This document shows, piece by piece, positions 1 through 11,544 of a stretch of DNA of 64,000 bases. Made by a program: the position numbers and the translations under genes. This DNA is from Allolobophora icterica (taxonomy: Eukaryota > Annelida > Clitellata > Crassiclitellata > Lumbricidae), in the NCBI GenBank assembly GCA_963556255.1, contig OY744606.1, positions 76,183,268 to 76,247,267 of the forward strand, in the 5' to 3' direction. Below the pieces are notes generated by a model. The model was not told the origin of the DNA and did no database searches. It saw nothing but the letters and a program-made list of their open reading frames with translations. Each line of letters starts with the position of its first letter. Within the stretch, counting starts at the first letter, position 1.

Positions 1-56
1 AGACAGAGGGACACACACACACACACACACAGAATTCTCGCTTTATTATATAGATG

Positions 57-935
57 TGATTCATTCATTCATTCATTCAAAGATTTATATAGCGCCTCTT
101 CAAGGGAACTACTCAGAGGCGCTCCCGACACCAGCACGTTCATATAAGACAGTTTTAAGTTTTGCAAGAAATATGCCAGGGGTGGCCCCAGGGCACATGC
201 GGAGCTCTAAGGGAAGTCTATTCCAGACTACCGGGCCAACCACTGAAAAAGCTCGACTTTGCATAGTCGTGGAACGAGCAAATGGAACTAAGAGTACCCC
301 TTTTCCCGCTGAGCGGAGGGAACGTCGGCCTTGGACACCTGAAACTGCGCAGCATAGCTCTCGCAGGTAAGCAGGGGCAGGGCCCTGACAACATCGCCAT
401 ACTAAGGCAGCGATCCTATATTCTATGCGTAAGCGCATAGGAAGCCAGTGAAGGACCTCCAGCATATATCTAGAGACTTGGCCATGTTTAGGAATATGCC
501 CAATGAGACGGGCTGCAGAGCGCAGAACTCGCTGTAAACACACTATACGACTAGATGGAAGACCAAAATAAAGAGATGAGCAGTAATCAAGGCGTGCTGT
601 GACGAAGGAGTGAACCAATGTAGCAGTGGCACTGGGCGTTAGCGAACGAGTAACAGTGCGAAGCTGGCGCAGCTGGTAGTAGCAGTCCCTAGTAAGACGG
701 TGTATTTGTGGAGCAAAAGTAAGCTCCTGGTCGAGCCAAACACCAAGATCACGGACAAGAGTTGAGAAGGTATAATTGGGGAATTCAATTGCAAGAGCAG
801 TGAGGTCAAGTTTAGCGAGTTGCTGTCGCGTGCCTAGCCAAATAAATTTGCTTTTGGACGGGTTCAAGCGTAGTCGATTTGACGACATCCACGCTTCCAT
901 GGCATCTAAAGTCCCACTCATAACCCGGACTGTTG
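57..935 (-). mobile_element. L2/CR1-like non-LTR retrotransposon, 3' part
   Basis: One open frame on the minus strand reads the C-terminal half of a non-LTR reverse transcriptase. It contains WMSSNRLRLNPSKSKFIWLG, RDLGVWLD, TARLDYCSSLYFGLP and LEVLHWLP, all typical of L2/CR1 polymerases, and ends GVGSASE before a stop near 109. The 3' end carries the conserved GCGCTATATAAAT-type stretch (reverse complement seen at 85-100) and a tail of five GAAT units (61-80). The frame is intact over about 270 codons, so the copy is fairly young but 5'-truncated. The open frame upstream of about 935 is AT microsatellite, not RT. Confidence 0.85.
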
Positions 936-1075
936 GAATGGCATTATTATATATATATACGTATTCGGTGTGTGCATATATATAATAAATACACATGCAT
1001 ATATATATATATGCATTGGGCCTATATAGTATATAAATGTATGTATAGACATGATAATGTGACGAGTTGTCTGGC
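936..1075. repeat. AT-rich simple sequence
   Basis: Interrupted TA/TATG dinucleotide and tetranucleotide tracts lie directly 5' of the retrotransposon remnant. No coding signal is seen. Confidence 0.6.
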
Positions 1076-1254
1076 ATTTAAAATGTATCTGAGGATTCCA
1101 CGAGAAAATAGATTCGAATGTTTGTGTGAGGGTGTAGCCAACGGTCACTCAGAAACGCATCTGACCAGTTCCGGTCCTCGTGGGTGCTATTTGTGGATCT
1201 ACTGCGCCGCTGACCCAAATACTCTCCACCACTTCTCTTCCATTTCCTCGATCG

Positions 1255-1500
1255 CTGACTCATTTCTTTCCAGACGTCACTTTCTCCTCCTCCTCATCTT
1301 CTTCCTACTCCTCCTATTCCTGTTTCCCGTCCTTTTCCTCTTCTTCCTCTCCTCCTACTAATCCCCATCCTCCACCGCTATTGGATCCTCTCAGCTTATT
1401 CCTCTTCCTCTTACTCGTATCCCTCTGCTTTCTCTTTCTCATCCTCCTTCCGCTACTCCTCAACCGCTCCTCCTCAACCGCTCCTCATTCTCCCCCTTCT
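1255..1500 (+). repeat. Polypyrimidine tract
   Basis: A TCC/TTC-rich stretch with degenerate triplets such as ctcctcctc. Open frames across it are compositional. 1500-1975 shows nothing recognisable. Confidence 0.6.
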
Positions 1501-1974
1501 TCGCATCTCCTGTTTTCAAATCCGTTGTTGACAATCGATCACACTTCGACTGTCGACTCGCCCAATTTGCAGCGTAGCTTGAACTCAAGAAAAGACGCCC
1601 AACACAGTCTTTCAGTTTCTGACATGAATTAAGTAAACGAACTGTTCAATCACTGCAGTACTTCACTGGCCGACATGTTGACGATCTTCAGATAGCAATT
1701 ACAAGACTATCTTCACTTCACGCACGTGGAGCTCTGTTTCTGCTGCAAAACAATGTTCCTCAGCTGCTAAACAGTTTGCGCACAGTAGGCTAACTGTTGT
1801 TTGTGCTGATAGCCAGAGTGTGGCTCGGTTCGGCCACTTGTCGAGAGAGAGGCTATCAGCAATCTTCAACTTCCATTAGACGATCACCGATAGCTCCAGG
1901 CTTCTTGGCCGGTGAGAGTTTGGTAGTCTGGGACTTAGCTGTGAATCTATAGGCTACCTCAGGCTCATCTAATC

Positions 1975-2215
1975 ATCACCCCACAGGCTTTCCACTCCAA
2001 ACTGAAGACTCGCCTCTTCAAGAATTCCTATCCTAATCCATCCGATCTTCTGCCTTCCAAGCCTTCTCGACCTCAACGAAACCCGCAGTAGCAGCTGCTC
2101 TGCCTCTCTGGTCTTTCTGCAACCGGACTCTTTCGTCAATAAGCTGGTGATTTGCGCTTAGCTTAAAGTGGCGCTTTAGAAAATTGGAGATTACGATTAC
2201 GATTACGATAGCACT
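1975..2215 (+). mobile_element. L2-like 3' end with GATTAC tail
   Basis: Degenerate terminal RT sequence is followed by a 3' UTR ending gtggcgctttagaaaattgg and a tail of GATTAC units (2189-2210). The same UTR recurs at 45360-45645 and 62640-62825, which defines one subfamily by its tail. Confidence 0.65.
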
Positions 2216-2457
2216 CTCCACCTTTCTGGCTTCTGACGCGATTCTTATCAACAGAGTCGGCTGAGGTATCATGCGAAATCGTAAATTCAACAATCGACGA
2301 TTGTACGGGCTAGACTGGTGCGTAGCAAAAAACGGGGGCAGCATCTCACCGTCAAAAAGACTGGCGTCTCCGACGTATAAGCAAGATCAAGTTGCGAGGG
2401 TCAGGCATCTGCCTGAGTCAACTAGACGTGCAATCGCGCTCACCTCCTAGCCTCACA

Positions 2458-2803
2458 CAGGGTGGGAATTGTCAGGGGTTGGGGTTCAACCCCATAGTCT
2501 TTCTTAGGACCTCCAGTTGTCTTCATTGCACACCCAGGGGGTCGTTTCCAACCCCCTCAGTTGTGCTAGTGTGGTTTAGCATTATTTGACTCTGAGTCTC
2601 TGACAAAGAGAAGACATTTCCATGGTGATCATGTATGCATTTTTGAATTTTCTCAACAAAAGAATTGATTTTGATTCGAGTCTGACTTGGAAAACTGCTA
2701 GCGTTGAAATCAGCTGCTTTCAAATTTCGTTGACATCAGTTTGCAAAATACGGATAAAATGTTCACCCCCCCCCTCCAGTCTTTTTCTACACATCCCACA
2801 CTG
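2458..2803. mobile_element. hAT-type MITE, CAGGGTGGGAATT family, copy 1
   Basis: The left terminus CAGGGTGGGAATTGTC and right terminus (inverted) CAGTGTGGGATGTGTAG bound a 346-bp non-coding element. The flanks gcctcaca (2450-2457) and acctcaca (2804-2811) are an 8-bp duplication with one mismatch. Two more copies lie in the opposite orientation at 21450 and 41737. Confidence 0.85.
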
Positions 2804-3019
2804 ACCTCACAAGGACCTACTTCCGGTGATTGGATGCTATAGCTCTCCCCTTGAGCGATCTGGACCTGCGCGTCTCAGACGAGGAGGTAAAGGTAACGGT
2901 GGAGGTGAGGCTTCGTATGACGCTCTGCGACCTGCATTTATTATACCACCGGGAAGAAAAAGTCGACGCAAGAGGGCTCCACGGACTCCACCAGAGGAGG
3001 TAGTGCGAGACAGTAGCGC

Positions 3020-3360
3020 AACGGTATGCTGAACAACTTCACCTGGAGAGCGCTAAGCAGAGCGAAACTCTCTGCACAGATAGAGCCTCTCAGCGTCTCA
3101 AGAGAAGACGAAAAGCGGCCAGACGGTCTCACACTTATCCCTTTGTCACGTGGACAGTGCCTGGCATGGGACGTGACAGTGCCAGACACTTACGCCACTT
3201 CTCATCTAAGTCAAGCATCGACCAGAGCTGGTGAAACCGCCGACTGGTGGTCGCCTTGGAGACTAGCGATGCATTCACCAAGTATCTCGGAATTGGGATG
3301 GCAAAGCCTGGCAACAGAGGCAATCCATGACCCACTGGAGTCCTATATTTTCTGAACCCT
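3020..3360 (+). pseudogene. Retroelement polymerase C-terminal remnant
   Basis: The forward frame reads KRPDGLTLIPLSRGQCLAWD followed by VTVPDTYATSHL. This pattern (KRPDG, a short basic loop, WDVT, DT.A.SH) is known from the C-terminal end of intronless reverse-transcriptase polyproteins common in marine invertebrate genomes. Coding similarity decays after about 3250 by frameshift. The upstream 2826-3020 stretch is GC-richer but not recognisable. The family name is inferred from memory of the motif. Confidence 0.55.
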
Positions 3361-3454
3361 CTTCAGATGGCGCTTCAGACATCAATGACATTAATAATGT
3401 TCTGTTTAAATATGGAGAGAAATCTCGAGAAAGTTTGGATAATAATATAGATAA

Positions 3455-3566
<112 letters not shown>

Positions 3567-3701
3567 TCGTCATACACATTTTATTACACAAGGTTCTTCT
3601 TTTACACCTTTAAAACGTATATATAATCGCTAATGCTTTTCATTGTGGTGTCTTTCGAATATCTAACAACTTCTCTTAAACGCCCTGAAAACAGTCGAAA
3701 T

Positions 3702-4045
<344 letters not shown>

Positions 4046-4149
4046 GATCCTAGCGTAATCATGACATATCCCTCTAAGGTGTCTAAAAACGGCAGCACAC
4101 AAACTATTTAGAACACACCTCACCATTAGGCCCTAGGCCTACAGTTAGA

Positions 4150-4460
<311 letters not shown>

Positions 4461-4499
4461 CCTGGGACGAGGCCTGATTTCTCGGAGATGAACATTTAC

Positions 4500-4735
4500 T
4501 CCTAACATATTTTTTATTCCTGAGGGATTATTTCTACCTCGGGTAAAATAAGTAATAATAATTAAAATCCTGAGCTGAGGGATCTGACGTACCTCGGTCC
4601 TCGGGGCAAAAATCTAATAAGAAGTAGAATATAGAATACAAGGTTTCATATTCATAATAATAATAATAATAATAATAACGATTTAATGCCGTTGTATTTC
4701 GAGGCACTTTTGCACAATGGACCGGTGAAGATGAC
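4500..4735 (-). repeat. Interspersed repeat with CCTCGGGG hairpin core, inverted copies
   Basis: Two copies of a core, cctgaggga...tacctcgg, at about 4515-4550 and 4565-4612, followed by aat triplets and a unique end at 4680-4700. The same core in the opposite orientation occurs at 7146-7250 and 29304-29350. It is always attached to ATT/AAT arrays. Confidence 0.5.
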
Positions 4736-5140
4736 CGTGGTGGTGGTGGTGGTAATGATGATGATGGTGATGATCATGATGATCATGATGATCATGATGA
4801 TCATGATGATCATGATGATCATCATGGCTAGTAAATGCGCAAAATACAACACACTCGCACAAGCCTGCCACTTTGTCCAGTTGGCGTGTGAGACAGTGAG
4901 ACTCTGGGTCCAGTTAACAACGGAGTTGGTTGTATATCGGCTTAACGACACTTTTTCATATCGAAGATGATCAGTGTCGGAGGCAGAGTACAACCTCGTA
5001 CTCCACGTTTATATTGCGACCGAGCCACCCGCAGTAAAGATCCGAGAAATTAATCTCTGAGAAACCGACCGACCGGGAATCGAACCCGGGCCGCCGGCGT
5101 GGCTAGCGGGCTACAAACCCACTCGGCCACTCAGGAGTTG
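4736..5140 (-). mobile_element. tRNA-derived SINE with ATGATC tail
   Basis: On the minus strand the head has a box A-like TGGCCGAGTGG and a box B GGTTCGATTCC (5070-5140), the two internal RNA polymerase III promoter elements of tRNA genes. A body of about 270 bp follows, ending in ATGATC/CACCAC simple repeat (4738-4826). The tRNA-like fold is imperfect, and the long body plus repeat tail mark it as a SINE rather than a functional tRNA. Confidence 0.7.
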
Positions 5141-5371
5141 GGGCGTTGTCTCGTATTTATTACCAGTGACATGAAAGAAGCCGGTGTCGCGTGACAGACT
5201 ATCCGTCCTAAAACTATCCGGGGGGATGAATAAATTTATCCCCCCGGATGGAATCTACCGGTATAGAGTATCCGGGGGATAAACCATTTCTATCCACCAT
5301 CGTGTAAAATCATCCCCGGGGGATAAAAATTCACAGGCATAAGGTATTACTGAAAATGCGTATAATTGATA

Positions 5372-5500
5372 ATCTATTATTATTATTATTATTACTATTT
5401 TTATTATTGTTATTATTACTATTATCATTATAATTAGGGAGCTTTTAAATAGCGTCCCTTCAAGGTGATCTACTCAGGAGCCCTCCCAGTCTAACCACAG
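5372..5500 (-). mobile_element. L2-like 3' end, inverted
   Basis: A tail of tta/aattataatg units (5372-5430) precedes taaatagcgtcccttcaagg, the inverted L2 terminus also seen at 85-110 and 17550-17580. Only the terminal about 70 bp remain. Confidence 0.5.
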
Positions 5501-5669
5501 CTAGAGAGAGTAGTCTTTAAGTTGGTAAGGAACAATGTAAAGTGAGTCATAGGAACCAGGCGGGGTGCAACAGGGTGACAAATCTATGCTGTTGTCAAAA
5601 CCCAAAACGCAAAATAGGTAAAGCAAGTGACTAAGTGTTCTAAGTCTTCTAAGGAATATTTAGAACAAA

Positions 5670-6120
5670 TCAGCTCTACACAAGGCACCTAACCACCCCG
5701 GGAACCTACATGTTAAAGTCCTCCCTGCCAGGAGCAAATGGACTTCTCTTCGTGTGGGCTGTACGCAGCTGCCTATCCATTTGAGATTGCTTCCCCTTTT
5801 GCCACGTTGGATGTTAACCTCGGTGAGCCTTCAGAAATGCGAAAAAATCTTGATAAATATTTAAACGACAAGGTAATGCTGTTCCTACTGTAACTTCTAC
5901 AGTAGGAACAGCATTACCTTGTCGTTTAAATATTTATCAAGATTTTTTCGCATTTCTGAAGGCTCACCGAGGTTAACATCCAGCGTGGCAAAAGGGGAAG
6001 CAATCTCAAATGGATAGGCAGCTGCGTACAGCCCACACGAAGAGAAGTCCATTTGCTCCTGGCAGGGAGGACTTTAACATGTAGGTTCCCGATGTGGTTA
6101 GGTGCCTTGTGTAGAGCTGA
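5670..6120. repeat. Near-perfect 2 x 223-bp palindrome
   Basis: Arm 5670-5892 is the reverse complement of arm 5898-6120 with three mismatches seen by eye (two adjacent near 5697-5698 and one near 5807), separated by the 5-bp spacer acttc. The arms are unique in this window and have no clear ORF. They could be a fold-back transposon, a recent inverted duplication or an assembly artefact. Confidence 0.9.
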
Positions 6121-6142
6121 CGCAATTGTCGGCCGAGATTTG

Positions 6143-6508
6143 CCGATATCAAGCGCGAGCAATGCCAATTCACCTAATTATCACCTTAGTCCCTTTTCAT
6201 GACACTGTCGTTTGTGATTGGTAACTGATTGCTGATATTTGTCATCCTTGTTTTAGACACATCCATCGCAACAAGCCCTTCACGCAAGCAACTAATAATG
6301 CAAATAGACATTGTTTAATTTGGGTGAGATTACAACACCACAAAGAACACAAGAGTCCTTGAAGTTGGTTCGTTGCCTCGAATGGCTTTGCTGCTGTACC
6401 TATTGATACGAATCGACCGATATCAAGCGCGAGCTACCAATTCACCTAATTAGCACCTTAGTCCCTTTTCATGACACTGTCGTTTGTGACTGCTGATAGT
6501 TTGTCTTC
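6143..6508 (+). repeat. Two-copy direct repeat
   Basis: 6143-6256 and 6417-6508 share gatatcaagcgcgagc, ccttagtcccttttcatg and acactgtcgtttgtga, with indels. A shorter third echo (cgaccgatatcac) lies at 6541-6555. Confidence 0.75.
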
Positions 6509-7004
6509 CTCGTTTTGCTAGTGTACCGATTGATACGAATCGACCGATATCACTGTCACAACTTGCCTAAGAGTAAAAATAGAGTATAGAGTAGAGAAAG
6601 AGAGTAATGCGAGGATCATTGACTTCACTGGATTCTTTTCCCACGCATGCCAACAATAAGTAGCATATGGCTTTGCCTTTGACCGCGACTGATGTAGTTC
6701 TAAACTGACTTAAATGGCACAATTTGTAATTATGTTGCAGGGGGATACTTTTTGACGGGGGGGGATAATTTCGTACGACTCTTGGGGGATACGTTTGCAC
6801 GAGGGGGGATAGTCCCTCTCGTTCACATTCATCCGGCCGGATACTCCATTCTGCTAAGGGGATATACTTGTATGGGGGATACTCTATTTCGTGACACCGG
6901 CTCTTTTTCCGCTTACTTAATAAAAATTGTCATCATAACACAGCGCTTTAACGCCATTGCCTTCCAAGGCACCTTTGAACAGTTCTAGCCGTCCCATAAT
7001 GGTT

Positions 7005-7260
7005 TTTTGTACTCTCCGGATAATTTTTTAATTCCTGACGGACTTTAAATAGGCCTACCTCGGAACAAAATTTATCATTATTATTATTATTATTATTATT
7101 TTTTTTTTATTTTTTTATTTTTATTATTATTATTATTATTTTTTTTTGCCCCAAGGTACATATGATCCCTCGGGGACTTAGATATTAAACTATTTATTAT
7201 TATTATTTTTTTTGCCCTGAGGTACTTCATTCCCTCGGGGACTTAGAAATTATTAGTGTA
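7005..7260 (+). repeat. Interspersed repeat with CCTCGGGG hairpin core
   Basis: Two forward cores (tttgccccaaggtac...ccctcggggacttag at 7146-7186 and a second at 7211-7250) and one inverted core (7022-7065) lie between ATT arrays. ggtac...ccctcgggg can form a short hairpin. Confidence 0.5.
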
Positions 7261-7349
7261 ATTATTCTGGAACGGCTACCCCTCTTCAGTATCGGACACA
7301 GCCTTGCCAAAGGAGCCGCTGAATGCCACGTCATTAAAGCGTTGTACTT

Positions 7350-7351
7350 TA

Positions 7352-7448
<97 letters not shown>

Positions 7449-7452
7449 GTTA

Positions 7453-7525
<73 letters not shown>
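7350..7525. repeat. (ATT)n microsatellite
   Basis: About 175 bp of att triplets with two gtt interruptions. Confidence 0.95.
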
Positions 7526-7526
<1 letters not shown>

Positions 7527-7552
7527 TACCATATATATTAAACCTATTAGCG

Positions 7553-7830
7553 TAGCGGTCAGCGTGCTGAACTGTTAAGCGAGCGATAAGACATTCGTCC
7601 CACCAGAAAAGAGAAAGATTTGTCTACAACTAATGGTTTGTCTGTATATTTTTACGCCACGTGCGCACCCTAGCGAACTCCGCTTGAAAACGAATACACT
7701 AACAGCACACCGTCAGTGGGAAGATGGGACGGTGACGGTGAGGGCTAGACACTTGCCTTCACATGCCGAGGCTAAGGAAATGTGAAGTTGCCAACTTATA
7801 ACAATATCTGCTAATAAAGGGTTAGCTTAA
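7553..7830 (+). mobile_element. tRNA-derived SINE family A, degenerate copy
   Basis: A head-like gcgtagcggtcagcgtgctg is followed by the family body (gtcagtgggaagatggga...tgccgaggctaaggaaatg) that recurs at 12811, 14200, 32055 and 40610. It ends ttaagtgactgcttcttc, where the pyrimidine tail begins. Box B is degraded. Confidence 0.6.
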
Positions 7831-8134
7831 GTGACTGCTTCTTCTATTTCTCTTACTTTTTTGTCTTCCTCCTCTGCCTCCATCTCCTCTTCCTTTTTCC
7901 TCCTTTTTGTTCCTCCTCCGTCTCCTCTTCCCTCCCCTCTATATCTTCCCATCTTCCACCTTTTTTCCTTCTGCTCCTTCTCTTCCTTCTCCTCCTCGTT
8001 TTCATTTTCCTCCTCTTCCCATTCTCTTCCTCGTTTTCCTCCAACTAAATTCCTTCTTCTCTTCCTCTTCCTCCTTCTCCTCCTCATTTTCCTCTTCTTC
8101 CCCTGCTCCTATTTTCCTCCTTTCCCCTTTCTCC
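7830..8134 (+). repeat. Polypyrimidine tract, expanded SINE tail
   Basis: A continuous tcc/ttc-rich strand of about 300 bp starting exactly at the SINE 3' end. It resumes at 10486-10550 on the other side of the hAT insertion, so it was one tract before the insertion. Confidence 0.8.
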
Positions 8135-8311
8135 CAGGGCATTTTTTAGCATGTTGACTGGTGGGGAATTTCCCCACCAGCCCTCTCGAATTCCCCACCA
8201 GTCCTTGCCCTTTTCCCCACCAGTGAATTTTGCCCTTTTTAGTCCCAAATAATAATTTTTTTGTCATTTGTGTGACCTTCTGCATATGATATAGGCCTAC
8301 TGTACATGCAA

Positions 8312-8465
8312 ACCACAGCAGACGTGAAATCTTTTAATTTATATTTCTTTGGTCACCAATAGTCTGCCACAGCAGACGTGAAATCTTTATTATTTGTATT
8401 TCTTTGGTCACAAAGAGTCTACCACAGTAGACGTGAAATCTTTGAAACTTATATTTCTTTGGTAA
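8312..8465 (+). repeat. Three tandem units of about 54 bp
   Basis: Units start at 8312, 8366 and 8421, each with ccacagcagacgtgaaatc (third unit ccacagtagacg) and then tatttctttggt. The array lies near the left end of the hAT element and could hold transposase-binding sites. Confidence 0.85.
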
Positions 8466-8696
8466 CCATAATATATATAGTCTGCTCTTTTAGTCGGTCG
8501 GCAAATGTCACAAAAGAGGGGAAAGAAAAATGTTGGGTAGAATCTTGGCAATGATGTTTAAATTAAAGATACGATAGTTCTGAAGCAGAAAAATGCTGTT
8601 GCCAATTTTTCTTTCATGGTTTACGCCCCCTAGTGGACGTTTTAGCATGGCGTCAGATCCCCACCTTACAAAACTGCCAATTAGTCAGTCAGCTTG

Positions 8697-9177
8697 GTGT
8701 AAAAATTGCTCACTTGATGTTGGAAGCATGAAATTTGGCACACGGTAACAACATACGATGAAGAAACATTTTAGCTATAGGGCCACCGCAGATTTGCCTT
8801 CTGGCCTCATTGGCAGCCATTTTCCAAGATGGCCGACCGAAAATAGAGGATTCTCAATTTCTCAGCCTCTAGTTCACTTAGAATCGTAATCTTGGTGTCT
8901 AAACATACATATTTAGGGGCAAGGTTTCCAATGGAACTAATTGCAATCACTTGCCTATTATAGAAAAGCTAATTGTGGTAGCCATCTTGAAGTTAAGGTG
9001 CCTTGAAAGGAGCAATCCGGTGCAAAATATGAACCAATTGCTCATTAACTGATAGAAGCATGAAATGTGGTATATTGTATGAACATGTCCTAAGGGAATT
9101 TTGTAGCTATAGTGCCATCGCAGATTTGCCGTCTGGCCTCGCTGGCAGCTATTTTCCAAAATGGCCGACCACAAATA
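8697..9177 (+). repeat. Diverged tandem duplication, period about 340 bp
   Basis: The block with gaagcatgaaat, agctatag.gccac.gcag and ttttccaa.atggccga occurs at 8700-8850 and 9040-9177. No coding function is visible. Confidence 0.7.
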
Positions 9178-9462
9178 AGTTATTTAGCATTGTTCACGTC
9201 ATTCACGGTCACATAAGCTTGTACACAGACGGAGACCAGCACACTGTCGAGCAGCTCTCACACATTTGCGCTATGCTCTACAGTCCTTCTCACAGCCACA
9301 TCTGAGCAGTTCTATCGAAAAGCTTTGGCAAGTGTTGTCCACTTCACTTCCCAGCCTCCTTCGATCGTTTTGCAGTCACCCCCTTTCACCAGGACATGGT
9401 AGCTTTGTAACAGCTGGGAACATCTGTGCCCAGACATGACCTGCCTGGTTGGCAGCGCTCTT

Positions 9463-9511
9463 GATGGCCTTCCACCAACTCAAGTGCAACTTGAGTTGGT
9501 GGAAGGCCATC
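9463..9511. repeat. Perfect 23-bp-arm hairpin
   Basis: 9463-9485 and 9489-9511 are exact inverted copies around gca. The right arm is the start of a longer segment (9489-9592) inverted again at 10080-10187. Confidence 0.9.
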
Positions 9512-9754
9512 CATTGATCTGCCTTTCTGTTAGAACAGCTCCTTCCGTGCCTCATTCACCTTCTCCTCACTGCTTGCACGGCTAACACTCGCCATCACTT
9601 TCGAATATGGGCAACTTGCGGCTAGGAACCAAATCAGACATTGTGAGCTCCTAGAAGAGGTGGTTCCCACTTCAACAGATGACGCCATCCCAGATATCCA
9701 GCCAGGCCTTTCACTGAATGTACATACTGTTGATTGAGTTATCCTGGATGAAGC

Positions 9755-10140
9755 AGTCATTGTTAGGATGCTGCTTGTTGGTGTTAGCCATAGCAGCATT
9801 CAGCAGCTCAGCGTTGACGAACTATGGTTTGGCTTTTCCTCAGGCAAAGCTCGAGGTAACTACCAACCCATGAGATGGCACGTGCCCTTGGCCCAGAGAA
9901 GTGCGTGGCCTTGCCCTTCCTACACGCATTTAGCGGATGTGACACAGTATCATTCTTTGCTGGCCTTGGAAAAAGGACTGTGCGGGACATTTGGAAGATA
10001 TTCTTCTGCACCTTAGCATCAGCTCCCAACTCTGTTGATGATCAGCTCGATGTACTGGAGCGTTTTGTATTTCTCCTGTATGACCGTGCGAGCAGTGAGG
10101 AGAAGGTGAATGAGGCACGGAAAGAGCTGTTCTAACAGAA
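9755..10140 (+). pseudogene. Transposon-associated protein fragment (GCDTVSFF motif)
   Basis: A forward frame gives HEMARALGPEKC, LPFLHAFSGCDTVSFFAG, GKRTVRDIW, LERFVFLLYD and EKVNEARKELF, ending at 10135. An upstream DELWFGFSSGK lies in another frame, so at least one frameshift is present. The FLHAFSGCDTVS core occurs in many uncharacterised invertebrate proteins linked to mobile DNA; its biochemical role is not established here. The segment lies inside the hAT element and may be captured or part of its coding region. Confidence 0.6.
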
Positions 10141-10485
10141 AGGCAGATCAATGGATGGCCTTCCACCAACTCAAGTTGCACCGTATCCAGGTAAAGGTAC
10201 TTGTTAAAACAGAAAATGGCTGTACTAAATGTTTCTGGTTTATTAGACAATTATATAACAATAATAAATATTAAAATAATATTAAGTTAAATTATGACAT
10301 TAAATAAAAAATAAAATAATATAAAATATTCTAATAAATAAATTAGTAGTAATTATTCCTGTGGCCCACAGCTCAGAAAGGTTTCACTGATTCAGTGCTT
10401 TTTGACTTAAAATTGCGCGCGCAAAATGCCCTTTTTCAAAATTCCCCACCAGTGAAAATTTGTAAAAAAATCCCCTGCTTTCTCC

Positions 10486-10550
10486 TCCTATTTTCCTCAT
10501 CTTCCTCTTCTTCTCCTCTTTTTCCTCCTCTCCCTTTCTCCTCGTCTTTT
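10486..10550 (+). repeat. Polypyrimidine tract, right part
   Basis: Continuation of the 7830-8134 tract beyond the hAT insertion. Confidence 0.75.
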
Positions 10551-11107
10551 TTCTACACCTACGAGACGAGACACTTTGGGATGACTCCAACCATGTGGAG
10601 CCTAACGCCTAAACTTTCTAGTCTATAGGCCTATGGTAGTCCCTGACTTATCGCCTGACTTAACGAGTTAGCAACTGACTGGCAACTTAGTCGACTTAGT
10701 CACATGCTTCTCAACTTACTAGATCGCTTAGATTTTTCGACTGACTTGCTGACTTGTATTCGACCTTTAATCCGCTAGGCCCTATGTCTATAGTAATGTA
10801 GTGAAGCAGAAAAAAAACAGTGTCACTGAAAGCCAACAAAATGGTGTCAGGCCTGTTTTCAGTCCATGCATGCACAACAGGTTTGCTGGTGGATCGTTTA
10901 TTGTCGAAAAGCAGCATTTAATAGTTCAGTGGTTTCACACAAACAATTTTCGTAGGTTCGTGTATAATCTAATAATAAAGATAAGCCAAGAGTTTCACCA
11001 AGAAGCAGGACAAAATTAGATTACAATTAATCAAGTCTTAGGGTCTGAACGACTTTTTGCATAGAACACCAATGACGTTAAAGCAGTTTTAAGATGAGCA
11101 AATGCAG
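10551..11107. other. No recognisable feature
   Basis: AT-rich unique sequence without a supported gene. A short ttagtcgacttag-like repetition of 'gact' words occurs at 10640-10750. Confidence 0.5.
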
Positions 11108-11235
11108 AGCCGAGAAGCCTAGCTTGTCTGCCATGAGTGTGAAGTGTTAGCGACTTCATTTTCTTAACACCTGCATATGATTGTGGGTGGCCAGGCCTCT
11201 CCCTCGCCACCTGCTCTTCCAATCGAGGGTGTACA
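11108..11235 (-). mobile_element. SINE family A fragment, split by a MITE
   Basis: Minus-strand family body (gtgttagcgacttcattttc, ggtggccaggcctctccctc) is interrupted at 11236. Family-like sequence tgtaccgttagt resumes after 11534. Confidence 0.6.
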
Positions 11236-11534
11236 CATGTGGGTTTCCGGAGGGGGCATGAGGGAGCAATAGCCCCCTGGATTTGGGATTTTTTGCAAAA
11301 ATTAAATCTTTTCATTATTATGATTATTACAACAGTCCCAGCACGATTTTAAATGCGAAAAACATTTAATTATTTAGGCTAAGTCCTTGACCATTAGGCC
11401 CTATTTATTTTTAAATTCGTCACGTGATCTATGTTCATGAGTAACTATTCTATGCAAAAACGTAATTTTTCTCCCCCTACACAAATTTTGCCCCAACTAC
11501 AAAAACTTTGCCCTTAAAAAATTTGGACGCCGTG
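11236..11534. mobile_element. Candidate hAT-type MITE, CATGGGCGTCC-like
   Basis: Termini CATGTGGGTTTCC and (inverted) CACGGCGTCC resemble those of the element at 40157. The flanks ggtgtaca and agtgtacc match at six of eight positions. It is older than the other copies. Confidence 0.5.
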
Positions 11535-11544
11535 AGTGTACCGT

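Larger units (their letters stand above)
5172..6901. mobile_element. Candidate DNA transposon with GCCGGTGTC inverted termini
   Basis: The left end GCCGGTGTCGCGTGACAG and right end (inverted) GCCGGTGTCACGAAATAG match over the outer bases. Both are followed by several tatccgggg subterminal motifs (5200-5335, 6735-6885). No target duplication is evident and no transposase is seen. The interior includes a large palindrome, an L2 fragment and an internal direct repeat, so it is probably composite. Confidence 0.5.
8135..10477 (+). mobile_element. hAT-type DNA transposon, decayed, 2.3 kb
   Basis: Termini CAGGGCATTTTTTAGCA and (inverted) CAGGGGATTTTTTTACA are flanked by a perfect 8-bp duplication ctttctcc (8127-8134, 10478-10485). 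Subterminal ttccccaccagt motifs repeat near both ends. The interior holds a three-unit repeat, a tandem duplication, an inverted repeat and one transposon-associated coding fragment. The 8-bp duplication assigns it to hAT-like elements. Confidence 0.9.

Noticed and set aside
5070..5140. Functional tRNA gene on the minus strand
   Set aside because: Boxes A and B are good but the stems do not pair cleanly, and a long SINE-like body plus simple-repeat tail follow.
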